A DNA stretch of 64,000 bases from Actinomyces radicidentis (GCF_001553565.1 NZ_CP014228.1:1426001-1490000), one strand, 5' to 3'; counted from the stretch's first letter, positions 17,546 to 26,725 are shown. The notes: generated from the sequence alone by a model not told the origin. A program made the numbers and translations.

Positions 17546-18283
17546 GTGAGCACCGGATACGACCCCTACAACCAGCCCCAGGGTGGCCAGCAGCCCGACG
17601 CCTCCCAGGGCTACGGCTACGGGCAGGCCTCCTCGCCCGCCTACGGCCAGAGCGCCGTCGCTGCCTACGGCCAGTCCGCCTACGGGCAGCACGCCGGATA
17701 CGGCGAGCAGGGCTACGGCCAGCAGGGATACGCCCAGCAGGGCTACGGCCAGACCGGGTACGCCGACCCCGCCCAGGGCTACCCGGGCTACTCGACCTAC
17801 GGCGCCGCCTCCGTCCCGGGTCTGCCGCCCTTCGTCACCGCCGAGACCGCCCCGAGCGACGTCGGCCTCGTCGACGCCATGAAGCTCTTCTTCAAGAAGT
17901 ACGCCCAGTTCCGCGGCGCCGCGTCGCGCTCGGAGTTCTGGTGGGCGGCCCTCGGCATGTTCCTCATCGAGCTCATCCCGATGATCCTCGTCTTCATCGG
18001 CTTCGGCGTCATGGCCGCCGGGACCACCCTCGACGAGTACGGCTACGCGCAGTCGACCGGGTCCCCGGCCATCCTCGTCATCGGCTACCTCCTCATGATG
18101 ATCATCGGCCTCGCCTGCATCGTCCCGAGCCTCGCCATCACCTGGCGCCGCCTCCACGACGCCGGTAAGTCCGGCCTGTGGTACCTCATCACCTTCGTGC
18201 CCTTCATCGGCCCGATCTGGCTCCTCGTCCTCACCATCACCGAGCGCCACCCCGAGCAGTGGCGCGCCGAGTGGTTCGTGTGA
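17546..18283 (+). CDS. DUF805 membrane protein with YGQ-rich tail
   Basis: A 245-residue protein. Residues 1-100 form a Tyr/Gly/Gln/Ala repeat tract (YGQ, GYGQQGYAQQGYGQ). From about 110 a DUF805 domain follows: AMKLFFKKYAQFRGAASRSE, then membrane helices and the signature WRRLHDAGKSG, ending TERHPEQWRAEWFV. The function of DUF805 is unknown. It starts at GTG 17546 with CAGGAG upstream. It shares tail composition with the preceding TM2 gene but not its membrane domain. Confidence 0.88.
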   Translation: MSTGYDPYNQPQGGQQPDASQGYGYGQASSPAYGQSAVAAYGQSAYGQHAGYGEQGYGQQGYAQQGYGQTGYADPAQGYPGYSTYGAASVPGLPPFVTAETAPSDVGLVDAMKLFFKKYAQFRGAASRSEFWWAALGMFLIELIPMILVFIGFGVMAAGTTLDEYGYAQSTGSPAILVIGYLLMMIIGLACIVPSLAITWRRLHDAGKSGLWYLITFVPFIGPIWLLVLTITERHPEQWRAEWFV

Positions 18284-18312
18284 GCCGCTCCTGAGCGCCC
18301 GCCCGTGAGGGC

Positions 18313-18351
18313 CGTCGGCCCCGCACCACCGAGCGTGGTGCGGGGCCGACG
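18313..18351 (+). terminator. Hairpin terminator after the DUF805 gene
   Basis: A perfect 17-bp stem with arms at 18313-18329 and 18335-18351 around CGAGC, 29 bases after the stop. It separates the DUF805 gene from dcd. Confidence 0.85.
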
Positions 18352-18490
18352 TCGTTCCCGGGCCGGGTTCCGCCGCACCCGCCGTACCCGCCGCGGCGCC
18401 CCGCCCCGGCGGGCGTCCCCGTGGGGAGCCAGACGCCGTCGGCAGCCGCTCGAGGCCCGCCCGCGGTGCGGTCCTGGCACAATCGGGCCC

Positions 18491-19144
18491 GTGCTGCTCT
18501 CCGACCATGACATCCGCGCGGAGCTCGACGCGGGCCGCGTCGTCCTCGACCCCTACGACCCGGCGATGATCCAGCCCGCCTCCATCGACGTGCGCCTGGA
18601 CCGCTGGTTCCGCCTCTTCGACAACCACCGCTACCCGGTCATCGACCCCGCCGTCGAGCAGTCCGAGCTCACCCACCTCGTCGACGTCGGCCCCGACGAG
18701 CCCTTCATCCTCCACCCCGGCGAGTTCGTCCTCGGCGCCACCTACGAGCGCGTCACCCTGCCCGACGACGTCGCGGCCCGCCTCGAGGGGAAGTCCTCCC
18801 TCGGCCGCCTCGGCCTCCTCACCCACTCCACCGCCGGCTTCATCGACCCCGGCTTCACCGGGCACGTCACGCTCGAGCTCTCCAACACGGCCACGATGCC
18901 GATCAAGCTGTGGCCCGGGATGAAGGTGGGCCAGCTGTGCTTCTTCCGTCTGTCCAGCCCCTCCGATCACCCCTACGGCTCGGGGGCCACCGGCTCGCAC
19001 TACCAGGGGCAGCGCGGCCCGACCGCCTCCCGCTCCCACGTGCGCTTCGACCGGATCCGCATCACCGACCCCGGTCCGCTCGCCGACGGCGTCACCAGCT
19101 TCGACGACGCCGCACCCTCCGGCCGGGCGGCCGACGAGCGCTGA
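18491..19144 (+). CDS. dcd: dCTP deaminase
   Basis: A 217-residue deaminase that converts dCTP toward dUTP or dUMP, feeding dTMP synthesis. Family marks are [11 protein letters not shown] near residues 31-41, the [14 protein letters not shown] block, and [21 protein letters not shown] with the catalytic Glu. The C-terminal [14 protein letters not shown] segment, which closes over the active site, is also present. Actinobacterial homologues include the dUMP-forming bifunctional type; which type this is cannot be decided by eye. The start is GTG 18491; upstream in-frame codons overlap the terminator of the previous gene and lack family similarity. The next gene follows after 7 bases. Confidence 0.95.
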   Translation: MLLSDHDIRAELDAGRVVLDPYDPAMIQPASIDVRLDRWFRLFDNHRYPVIDPAVEQSELTHLVDVGPDEPFILHPGEFVLGATYERVTLPDDVAARLEGKSSLGRLGLLTHSTAGFIDPGFTGHVTLELSNTATMPIKLWPGMKVGQLCFFRLSSPSDHPYGSGATGSHYQGQRGPTASRSHVRFDRIRITDPGPLADGVTSFDDAAPSGRAADER

Positions 19145-19151
19145 GGCCGTC

Positions 19152-20249
19152 ATGACCGACTCCACCGGAACCTCCGCCGGCCGGCCCGGTGCCCAGCGGC
19201 CCGCGGACACCGCCGCGGCCCTCCCGCTCGACACCGGCGTCCTCATCGTCCCCAGGACCCTGCCCGCCGACGAGCTCGACTCCCGCCACCTCCTCGTCCT
19301 GCCCGACGACGTCGAGACCGAGGAGGTCGAGGCCCTCGCCGTCTCCCAGGACGCCCGCGCCGGTTGGCTCTCGGTGTCCTCGATCGGCCTCATGCCCGGC
19401 GTCGAGCTCCACGGCCCCTGGCGCCTCGACGACGCGCTCCGCCACCGCCTCGACCTGCCCGAGTGGGCCGACCAGGTCATGGCCCTGGCCTGCGAGCCGG
19501 ACCGCGGCGGGCCCCTGCCGGTCGAGCTGGCCGGACTCGACCCCCTCGCCGACGCCTTCGCCCTCCACCAGCCCGAGGGGACCGAGCTCCTCGCCCTCCA
19601 GCGACTGCGCGCCATCGCCCGGCGCCTGCGCGGCGGCCTGCGCCTCGTCGGTGACGGCATCGTCCCCGAGCTCCACGTCCCCGACCCCGATGAGCACGTC
19701 GGCCTCACCCTCGTCGCCCCCGTGTGGCTCGCCCCGGACGCCCTCGAGGCGCTTCTCGCCGACGTCGCCCCCGGCTCCCGCGCCCAGCTCGATGTCCCGG
19801 CCCCCGCCGCGGGGGAGACCGGCCTCGCCGCGCTCGACCCGGAGGAGCGCCGCCGGCTCGAGGCGGTGCTCGGCGCCGAGGCGCTGGACAAGGCCGAGGA
19901 GGCGGCGCGGCACCGCGCCGCCGCGGGCCCGGAGGAGACCGTCCTCGACGGCTACGCCGTGCACGTCCCCGGGGCCGGGGCGCCCGACGGCAGCGTCGTC
20001 GAGCTGCGCGTGCAGGGCGTCGAGGCGCTCCCGCTCGCCCTGCGCGGCGAGCCCTGGGCCGCGGAGGGGTCGCTCATCGCCTACCAGGGCGTGTGGCGGC
20101 CGCTCGACCCCGCATCACCGGACGCGGGCGAGCGCGCCGCGGCCGGGGAGGTCATCGAGGCGGTGACAGCGGCCGTCCAGCGGGCCGCCGGTGGCGCCGT
20201 CGTCGACGACGACGGCTTCCTCGTCGTCCTCGACCCGGACGCCGACTGA
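19152..20249 (+). CDS. Conserved-looking protein of unknown function, linked to dcd
   Basis: A 365-residue soluble protein I cannot assign. It has no signal peptide or membrane segment. The composition is rich in Leu, Asp and Glu, and the C-terminus is acidic. It may hold two related alpha/beta halves (about 25-210 and 240-365), but no motif is recognised. It starts 7 bases after dcd, so the two are probably cotranscribed, which says little about its job. Codon use is like its neighbours. Confidence 0.75.
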   Translation: MTDSTGTSAGRPGAQRPADTAAALPLDTGVLIVPRTLPADELDSRHLLVLPDDVETEEVEALAVSQDARAGWLSVSSIGLMPGVELHGPWRLDDALRHRLDLPEWADQVMALACEPDRGGPLPVELAGLDPLADAFALHQPEGTELLALQRLRAIARRLRGGLRLVGDGIVPELHVPDPDEHVGLTLVAPVWLAPDALEALLADVAPGSRAQLDVPAPAAGETGLAALDPEERRRLEAVLGAEALDKAEEAARHRAAAGPEETVLDGYAVHVPGAGAPDGSVVELRVQGVEALPLALRGEPWAAEGSLIAYQGVWRPLDPASPDAGERAAAGEVIEAVTAAVQRAAGGAVVDDDGFLVVLDPDAD

Positions 20250-20328
20250 CCGGCTCCTGACGCAGGCGCCGGCTGAGCCGCCGGCTCGTCACCGACCGGG
20301 TGCGACGGTGCTCGCGCCCCGCGTTCCG

Positions 20329-21132
20329 TCAGAGGTGGTCCGGGACGCCCTCGCGGGGCACGCCCGGGCCACGGCGCGGCACGAGCAGGGCCTCGGCCCG
20401 CTCGGCGGCGGCCTCGTCCCAGGTCCAGCCGGTGAAGGCGCGCGCGTCCGCCAGCGCCCGCGCCCAGGCGACCGGCGCCTCGCCGCGCTGCGCCCCGATG
20501 CTCATGTAGTGGCGCAGCAGGCCCGCGGAGGCGCGGGCGTCGTCGAGCGCCGAGTGGTGGTGCCCGATCTCCACGCCGGAGGCCTCGCAGCAGGTCGTGA
20601 GGCGGCGCGACGGCGTCGTGATGAAGTGACGCGCCCACTCCATCGTGCACACGCGCGGCACCCGGGCCCCGCGGGCCAGGCGCTCCCGGCGCCCGAGCGC
20701 CTGGGTGAGGAAGCCGACGTCGAAGCGGGCGTTGTGGGCCACGACGACGCGCCCGGCCAGGTCCCGCACGAGGAGGTCGGCGACGTCGTCGAGGCTCGGG
20801 GCGCCGACGAGGTCCTCCGCGACGATCCCGTGGATGAAGGTCGGCCCCACGTCCACGCCGGCGCCCGGGTCGACGAGGGTGGACCAGGCGCGCTGCTCGA
20901 CGCCGTCGGGACCGGCCAGGACGAGGCCGATCTCGAGGATCTCGTCCCCGGCGGGGGACAGGCCGGTCGTCTCCAGGTCGACGACGGCGTAGCCGACCTC
21001 GCGGGCCGCGCTCGCCAGCGCCTCGCGGTCCTCGGCGGCCCGGGCGTACGCCGCGGGCGCGACCGTCGCCGTGCGCGGCCTCAGCGGGCCGCGGTCGTGC
21101 GGGCGGCGGTGGTAGAAGGGCATCGCGGGCAT
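20329..21132 (-). CDS. DEDDh 3'-5' exonuclease (DnaQ-like)
   Basis: A 267-residue exonuclease with the three Exo motifs: DLETTG (Exo I), HNARFDVGFL (Exo II) and HHSALDDARAS (Exo III, the DEDDh His and Asp). It resembles the stand-alone DnaQ-like exonucleases of actinobacteria, which may proofread or trim DNA or RNA. No helicase or BRCT domain follows. Start codons at 21132 and 21123 are both possible. It is divergent from the nitroreductase gene, with about 50 bp between them. Confidence 0.9.
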   Translation of the reverse strand: MPAMPFYHRRPHDRGPLRPRTATVAPAAYARAAEDREALASAAREVGYAVVDLETTGLSPAGDEILEIGLVLAGPDGVEQRAWSTLVDPGAGVDVGPTFIHGIVAEDLVGAPSLDDVADLLVRDLAGRVVVAHNARFDVGFLTQALGRRERLARGARVPRVCTMEWARHFITTPSRRLTTCCEASGVEIGHHHSALDDARASAGLLRHYMSIGAQRGEAPVAWARALADARAFTGWTWDEAAAERAEALLVPRRGPGVPREGVPDHL

Positions 21133-21180
21133 CGTATCGGCCCGGACGGTCACGAACGGCGCGGCGCTAGAGTCGGGGAC

Positions 21181-22044
21181 ATGACCGAGACCAGCAACGA
21201 GTCCACGGGGGCCGCCGCGCTCGACCACGGCAACGGCCCGCAGCGCACGGACGCCCCCTCCGACGCCCTCAACCGGCCCGTCACCTCCCTCGTGAGCGGC
21301 CCGACCATCGACGTCCAGCTCGCCCACCGCACCATCCGCGCGTACACCGACGAGCCCGTCGGCGAGGACGTCATCACCACCCTCCTCGACGTCGCCCGCC
21401 AGTCGGCCACCTCCTCCTTCCGCCAGCAGGTCACCGTCATCCGCGTGCTCGACCCCGCCATCCGCGAGGAGATCCACGCCGTCTCCGGCCAGCCCTACGT
21501 CGGCGGCAGCCGCGGCGAGCTCCTCGTGTTCGTCGTCGACCTCCACCGCAACGCCGTCCTGCGCGAGCGCGCCGGCGCCGACGTCGAGCCGGTCGAGCGC
21601 ACCAACCTCTTCCTCCAGGCCGTCGAGGACACCGTCATCGCCGCGCAGAACCTCGTCGTCGCCGCCGAGTCCCTGGGCCTGGGCACCACCTACCTCGGCT
21701 CGATCGCCACGGACCCGCGCCGGATCATCGCCGCACTCGGCCTGCCGCGGCACACCTACCCGCTGCTCGGCCTCCTCGTCGGCCACCCGGACCAGGAGCC
21801 CCAGTTCAAGCCGCGCCTGCCCCGCGAGATCACCACCGCCGTCGACACCTACCCGGAGGTGACGGACCACCTCGAGGCCCTCGAGGCCTACGACCGCACC
21901 GTGCGCGATTACTACGACCTGCGCGAGGCCAACAAGCGCTCCGACACCTTCACCGCGCAGGTGGTGCGCACCCTCGGCAACGGCGGCTCCTCCAGCTCGC
22001 CCGTCCTCGAGGTCCTCCACGAGCAGGGGCTGTGCCTGCGATGA
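21181..22044 (+). CDS. Nitroreductase-family FMN oxidoreductase (NfsA-like)
   Basis: A 287-residue nitroreductase. The core begins at about residue 45 with QLAHRTIRAYTDEPV, the usual FMN phosphate-binding start, and continues with ARQSATSSFRQQ and the AAESLGLGTTYLGSI block. The length and the PRLPREITTAVDTYPEV segment match the NfsA/FRP type (NADPH-dependent, two-electron). The first 40 residues are Ser/Asn/Pro-rich and probably disordered. The physiological substrate is unknown. The stop overlaps the start of the next gene (ATGA), so the two are translationally coupled. Confidence 0.9.
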   Translation: MTETSNESTGAAALDHGNGPQRTDAPSDALNRPVTSLVSGPTIDVQLAHRTIRAYTDEPVGEDVITTLLDVARQSATSSFRQQVTVIRVLDPAIREEIHAVSGQPYVGGSRGELLVFVVDLHRNAVLRERAGADVEPVERTNLFLQAVEDTVIAAQNLVVAAESLGLGTTYLGSIATDPRRIIAALGLPRHTYPLLGLLVGHPDQEPQFKPRLPREITTAVDTYPEVTDHLEALEAYDRTVRDYYDLREANKRSDTFTAQVVRTLGNGGSSSSPVLEVLHEQGLCLR

Positions 22045-22889
22045 GTGCTCCCCTGACCGGTGAGGCCGCCCGCGCCGCCCTGCCCGCCCTCGACGGTCTC
22101 GACTTCCCCTGCGCCCTCGTCGTCACCGAGAACGGCCAGGTCGTCGCGGAGGCCGGCGAGGTCGAGGAGACCTTCCCCTTCGCCTCCGTCACCAAGCCCA
22201 TCGCCGTGTGGAGCGCCCTCATCGCCGTCGACCGCGGCCTCATGAGCCTCGACGACCCCGCCGGCGAGCAGCTGCCCGGTGCCACCGTCCGCGACCTCAT
22301 GTCGCACTCCTCGGGCATCTCCTTCGACGGCGCCGACGGCGCGGACACCGTCCTCGGGCCCCCGCGCAAGCGCCGCGTCTACTCCAACCGCGGCATCGAG
22401 ATCCTCGGCCAGCGCCTCGAGGAGGCCACCGGCACGGACCTCGAGGAGTGGATCGAGACGACCGTCCTCGAGCCCCTCGGCATGGCGAGCGTCCTCGTGC
22501 CCGGGTCGCCCGCGCACTCAGGGTCCGGCAACGCCCGCGACCTCAGCCTCTTCGCCCGCGAGCTCGCCGCGCCCACGCTCGTGTCCGCCGGTCTCGCGGA
22601 GCAGGCGCGCCACGTCGTCCACCCCGGGCTCGACGGCGTCCTGCCCGGCTACGGGCGCCAGACGCCCAACGACTTCGGCCTCGGCGTCTCCATCCGCGGT
22701 CACAAGCACCCGCACTGGACGGGGGAGCGGAACTCCCCGGAGACCTTCGGGCACTTCGGCCAGTCCGGCTCCTTCCTCTGGGTGGACCCCGTGGCGGGCC
22801 GTGAGGCCGTGTTCCTCGGCGCGAAGCCCTTCTCCAAGGCGCACAAGGCGGCCTGGCCCGCCCTCAACGACCAGGTCCTCGCGCTCTGA
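22041..22889 (+). CDS. Class C beta-lactamase-like serine hydrolase
   Basis: A 282-residue serine hydrolase of the beta-lactamase/EstB superfamily. The nucleophile motif is SVTK at 49-52 and the Tyr motif is Y114-S-N, followed by RGIEILGQRLEEATG. A KTG-like box may be WTG late in the protein. There is no signal peptide, so a cytoplasmic esterase or peptidase role is likelier than antibiotic resistance. ATG 22041 overlaps the nitroreductase stop; a GTG at 22032 is in frame but unneeded. Confidence 0.88.
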   Translation: MSAPLTGEAARAALPALDGLDFPCALVVTENGQVVAEAGEVEETFPFASVTKPIAVWSALIAVDRGLMSLDDPAGEQLPGATVRDLMSHSSGISFDGADGADTVLGPPRKRRVYSNRGIEILGQRLEEATGTDLEEWIETTVLEPLGMASVLVPGSPAHSGSGNARDLSLFARELAAPTLVSAGLAEQARHVVHPGLDGVLPGYGRQTPNDFGLGVSIRGHKHPHWTGERNSPETFGHFGQSGSFLWVDPVAGREAVFLGAKPFSKAHKAAWPALNDQVLAL

Positions 22890-22904
22890 CTCACGCCCCC
22901 TTCG

Positions 22905-22940
22905 TCGAGATCGGGACATCCTGACCTCGAGATCGGGACA
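22905..22940. repeat. Short direct repeat in the convergent gap
   Basis: TCGAGATCGGGACA occurs at 22905-22918 and again at 22927-22940, 22 bp apart (about two helical turns). It lies between the hydrolase and the convergent xth gene. Its function is unknown. Confidence 0.55.
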
Positions 22941-22992
22941 CCGTCTCCCGGAGAGGCGCTGGGCCAGCCCCGCTCGCTCTGTCGGCCGCCGC

Positions 22993-23817
22993 TCAGTCGA
23001 CGTCGACGATGACCGGGACGTGGTCCGAGGCGCCCTTGCCCTTCCGCTCGTTCCTGTCGATCGCAGCGCCGCGCACGCGGCCCTCGAATGCGGCCGAGCC
23101 GTAGACGAAGTCGATGCGCATGCCCTCGTTCCGGGGGAAGCGGAGCTTCTGGTAGTCCCAGTACGTGTAGTTCGTGACGCGGTCGCGGGTCACCTCGGTC
23201 AGTCCCGCCCCCTCGAAGGCGGCGAAGGCCTCGCGCTCCGGGACTGAGACGTGGGTGGCGCCCTCGAAGACGCTCATGTCCCACACGTCCTCGTCGCGCG
23301 GGGCCACGTTCCAGTCGCCGACCAGTGCGAGCGACTGGGCGGGCTCCGCCGCGAGCCAGCCGGCGACGTCGTCGCGCAGGACCCGCAGCCACTCGAGCTT
23401 GTACGCGTAGTGCGGATGGGTGAGCTCGCGGCCGTTCGGCACGTACAGGCTCCACAGGCGCACCGGGTCGCTCACCGCGCCGTCAGGACCCGGCAGCCCG
23501 CCCACGGTCGCGCCGAGCGCACGCGCCTCGACGACGGGCTCGACGCCCTCCTTGGAGGACCACGTCGGCTGGCCCGGGAAACCGACCTCGACGTCGGCGA
23601 GCCCCACCCGGGAGGCGATGGCGACGCCGTTCCACTGGTTGAGGCCGTGCACCGCGAGCTCGTAGCCGGCGGCCTCGAGGGCCTCGCGCGGGAACTGCTC
23701 GGGCTTGCACTTGATCTCCTGCATGGCGAGGACGTCGACGTCCTCCCGCTCGAGGAAGGCGAGGACGCGGTCGACGCGGGTGCGGATCGAGTTGATGTTC
23801 CAGGTGGCCAGTCGCAT
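22993..23817 (-). CDS. xth: Exodeoxyribonuclease III
   Basis: A 274-residue exonuclease III / AP endonuclease for base excision repair. The metal and catalytic signatures are present: LATWNINSIR at the start, LAMQEIKCKPEQFP, LYVPNGRE, VGDWNVAPRDEDVWD, and SDHVPVIVDV at the end. The length is typical. It starts at ATG 23817, where MRLATWN is the family start. It is divergent from the sugar-binding lipoprotein gene with only 36 bp between them, so the two promoters overlap. Confidence 0.96.
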   Translation of the reverse strand: MRLATWNINSIRTRVDRVLAFLEREDVDVLAMQEIKCKPEQFPREALEAAGYELAVHGLNQWNGVAIASRVGLADVEVGFPGQPTWSSKEGVEPVVEARALGATVGGLPGPDGAVSDPVRLWSLYVPNGRELTHPHYAYKLEWLRVLRDDVAGWLAAEPAQSLALVGDWNVAPRDEDVWDMSVFEGATHVSVPEREAFAAFEGAGLTEVTRDRVTNYTYWDYQKLRFPRNEGMRIDFVYGSAAFEGRVRGAAIDRNERKGKGASDHVPVIVDVD

Positions 23818-23853
23818 GCGGGCAGGGTACCGGCCGGGTGCGAGACTGCCCCC

Positions 23854-25161
23854 ATGCCGCAGACGCAGTCCCACGCCCAGCCGGACGGTCCCCGTACCGC
23901 CCTCAGTCGCCGTCGGGTGCTCGGCGCCACCGCCGCCCTCGCCTCGGCCACCGCGCTCGCCGCCTGCAACCGGCCCGGCTCCTCCGGGGCTGGATCCACC
24001 GAGACCATCGCGATGCTCACGCTCTGGCACCGTCTGCCCGACGCGGCCACGGCGGCTCTCGAGGCCATGGTCGAGGAGTGGAACAAGGCCAATCCCGACG
24101 TCCAGATGACCGCCCTCCACTTCGACGGGACCGCGGACGAGCTGGAGAAGCAGGTCGCCGACGCCGTCGCCAAGGGGAAGGTGCCCGACCTCGTGCAGGT
24201 CGAGGCCGAGGACCTCCCCGCCTGGTACGGGGCCGGCGACCTCTCCGACGTCACGAAGGCCGCCGCCTCGTACACGGGCTCCTACACGAAGGGCTCCCTC
24301 GCCCAGACGACCGTCGACGGCGTGCTGTGCGGCATCCCCCTCACCGTGGACCCCCTCGTCTACGCCTACGACGCAGCCGCCTTCACCGAGCAGGGGTGGA
24401 GCGCACCCGCCAGCTGGGCCGAGCTCAGCAGCGAGGGCTGGGCCGGCGGCCCGGCCGGCAAGTACGTCGTCACCTGGGATCCCGAGCGCTCCGCGCACCG
24501 CATGGCCGCCCTCACCACCGCCGACGGCGGGGCCTGGTTCACGGCCGACGGCGGCACCTGGACCGCCGCCGTCGACGGCGAGGCCTCCCAGACGGTCGGC
24601 GCGGCCGTCCAGAAGGTGCTCACCGACCAGATCGACGTGCTCGCCACGGGCGACTCGGCGGCGCAGGTCGTCCAGGCCTCCATCACCTCCGGGACCCTCC
24701 TCGGCGCGGTCGTGCGCGGTAGCGAGGTCGCCTCGCTCCTGCCCGACGGCGCCGAGGCGTGGACCCTCACCGCCGCGCCGACCGTCTCCGGCTCCGGGAC
24801 CGCCGTCCTCGAGGGCGGCTCCTCCCTGTGCGTGCCCAAGGGCTGCGAGCAGACCGCGGACGCCCTGCGCGCCGCCCACTTCCTCGCTGGGCACGTCCAG
24901 GAGCTCTCCGACGCCGGCCTCGTGGCCGCCTCGACCACCACGACCCCGACGACGGGCGACGCACTCGCCAAGGCCTGGGGCGGCCAGGACGTCGCCGGCT
25001 TCCTCGCCACGACCACGAAGGACGCCGCCGGCGTCACCTACGCGCCCGCATGGGACGCCGTCGTCGACGCGCTCAGCGGCGTCGGCTCCAACCCGACTCC
25101 GGCCGCGGACGAGGTCGCCACCGCCCTCGCGGCCGCGCAGCAAGCCGCCCAGCGGGGCTGA
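23854..25161 (+). CDS. Orphan ABC substrate-binding lipoprotein (carbohydrate type)
   Basis: A 435-residue extracellular solute-binding protein of the sugar (family 1) type. The signal has a twin-arginine-like SRRRVLG followed by a lipobox LAAC with Cys38. The mature part begins with TIAMLTLWHRLPDAATAALE, as in maltose- or oligosaccharide-binding proteins. No permease or ATPase is next to it, unlike the operon at 37.8 kb, so it may share another importer or act alone. The ligand cannot be inferred. A short-chain dehydrogenase gene follows after 62 bp. Confidence 0.85.
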   Translation: MPQTQSHAQPDGPRTALSRRRVLGATAALASATALAACNRPGSSGAGSTETIAMLTLWHRLPDAATAALEAMVEEWNKANPDVQMTALHFDGTADELEKQVADAVAKGKVPDLVQVEAEDLPAWYGAGDLSDVTKAAASYTGSYTKGSLAQTTVDGVLCGIPLTVDPLVYAYDAAAFTEQGWSAPASWAELSSEGWAGGPAGKYVVTWDPERSAHRMAALTTADGGAWFTADGGTWTAAVDGEASQTVGAAVQKVLTDQIDVLATGDSAAQVVQASITSGTLLGAVVRGSEVASLLPDGAEAWTLTAAPTVSGSGTAVLEGGSSLCVPKGCEQTADALRAAHFLAGHVQELSDAGLVAASTTTTPTTGDALAKAWGGQDVAGFLATTTKDAAGVTYAPAWDAVVDALSGVGSNPTPAADEVATALAAAQQAAQRG

Positions 25162-25223
25162 GCGGACCACCTCGGCGCGCGACCCCGTCGCGCCACCACC
25201 CCCGCCGTACCTCAGGAGGACCC

Positions 25224-26099
25224 ATGGGAACCGCACTCGTCACCGGCGCTACGAGCGGCATCGGTCAGGAGATCGTTTGGCAGCTCGCCGAGGCCCACCA
25301 CGACCTCGTCCTCGTCGCCCGCGACCGCGCCCGCCTCGAGGCCCTCGCCGAGCGCCTCCACCAGGTCGCCGGCGTCGGAGCGCAGGTCCTGCCCGCCGAC
25401 CTCTCCACCCCGGACGGGCGGGCCGCCGTCGCCGCCCGACTGCGTGCCGCGGGGCGGCCCGACGGGGCCGACGAGCCCGACGCCAGTGCGTCCGACGACG
25501 TCGGTGCGGCCCGGGCCGACCAGGCCGACGACCGCCCCCACAGCGCCGAGGACGTCGCCGCCCGCCCCGTCGACCTCCTCGTCAACGACGCCGGCTTCGC
25601 CGTCGGTCAGCGCTTCGTCGGCGGCGACCTCGCCCAGGAGCAGCGGGCGCTGGCCGTCATGGTGCAGGCCGTCCTCGAGCTCACGCACGCCGCCGTGCCA
25701 GGCATGGTCGAGCGGGGCCGCGGCGCCGTCCTCAACGTCTCCAGCGCCACCGCGCTCACCGCCATGGGCACCTACGCCGCCCACAAGGCCTGGGTGCGCA
25801 CCTTCACCGAGGGCCTGGCCTCCGAGCTGCGGGGCACCGGCGTCACCGCGACCGTCGTCAACCCCGGGCTCACCCGCTCCGAGTTCCACGACCGCGCCGG
25901 CATGGGGGACCAGTGGCCCGGCGTCGCCTGGCTGCGCGCCGAGGACGTGGCGCGGGCGGCGCTCGCGGCCGTGCGCCGCGGCCAGGTCATCTGCACGCCC
26001 TCGGCCCGCTACCTCGCCGTCAACGCGGCCCTGCGGGTGAGCCCGCGCTGGCTCGTGCGCCGCGTCGCCGGCCACGCGAGCGTGCGGACGCAGTACTGA
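25224..26099 (+). CDS. Short-chain dehydrogenase/reductase
   Basis: A 291-residue classical SDR. The Rossmann loop is TGATSGIG (7-14), the NNAG motif is NDAG (121-124), the catalytic Ser is in NVSSA near 173, and the active pair is Tyr184 and Lys188 in YAAHK. VVNPGLTRSEF follows. Residues about 76-113 are an extra acidic, Ala/Asp-rich segment between beta4 elements that classical SDRs lack; it is probably a disordered insertion. AGGAGG at 25214-25219 supports ATG 25224. The substrate is unknown. Confidence 0.92.
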   Translation: MGTALVTGATSGIGQEIVWQLAEAHHDLVLVARDRARLEALAERLHQVAGVGAQVLPADLSTPDGRAAVAARLRAAGRPDGADEPDASASDDVGAARADQADDRPHSAEDVAARPVDLLVNDAGFAVGQRFVGGDLAQEQRALAVMVQAVLELTHAAVPGMVERGRGAVLNVSSATALTAMGTYAAHKAWVRTFTEGLASELRGTGVTATVVNPGLTRSEFHDRAGMGDQWPGVAWLRAEDVARAALAAVRRGQVICTPSARYLAVNAALRVSPRWLVRRVAGHASVRTQY

Positions 26100-26210
26100 C
26101 GCGGTACTCACGCCGCTCTCGCCGCTCTCGCCGGACGCTGACGCCAAGGGCGAACTCAGAGGCGCCTGTGTTCCCTGGCGTGTCGACTGATCGGCTGTCA
26201 TGATCAGTGC

Positions 26211-26708
26211 ATGGCTTCGATCACCTTCCAGGGAAACCCTGTCCAGACCGTCGGCGAGCTGCCCGAGGTCGGCTCCCAGGCCCCCGCCTTCGACCTCGTC
26301 GCCGGCGACCTCTCCGCCGTCACGAGCGACTCCCTCGCCGGCCGCCGCCTCGTCATCTCCATCTACCCGAGCGTCGACACCGGCGTCTGCGCCGCGGCCC
26401 TGCGCGAGTTCAACCAGCGCGCCGCCGACCTCGAGAACACCACGGTCGTCTCCGTGTCCAAGGACCTGCCCTTCGCCGCCGCCCGCTTCTGCGCCGCCGA
26501 GGGCATCGACAACGTCGAGACCGTCTCCGCCTTCCGCTCCTCCTTCGGCGAGGACTACGGCGTCACCATGACCGACGGCCCGCTCGCCGGCCTCCTCTCG
26601 CGCGCCGTCGTCGTCACGGATGAGAACGGCAAGGTCGTCTACACGCAGCAGGTCTCCGAGGTCGCCGAGGAGCCCGACTACGACGCGGCCCTCGCGGCCC
26701 TCGCCTGA
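26211..26708 (+). CDS. tpx: Thiol peroxidase
   Basis: A 165-residue atypical two-Cys peroxiredoxin of the Tpx family, reducing hydroperoxides with thioredoxin. The peroxidatic Cys60 is in SVDTGVC and the resolving Cys93 is in FAAARFC. The usual TPVC motif is TGVC here, a change of the Pro next to the active site that may tune reactivity. The length is normal. A hairpin follows at 26726-26763. The preceding 110 bp holds its promoter, not resolved by eye. Confidence 0.95.
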   Translation: MASITFQGNPVQTVGELPEVGSQAPAFDLVAGDLSAVTSDSLAGRRLVISIYPSVDTGVCAAALREFNQRAADLENTTVVSVSKDLPFAAARFCAAEGIDNVETVSAFRSSFGEDYGVTMTDGPLAGLLSRAVVVTDENGKVVYTQQVSEVAEEPDYDAALAALA

Positions 26709-26725
26709 GTCGGTCCCACCTCTCC

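Noticed and set aside
22041-22889. Antibiotic resistance beta-lactamase
   Set aside because: It has SxxK and YxN motifs but no signal peptide and only a weak third box. It fits the broad EstB-like hydrolase group, so resistance is not supported.
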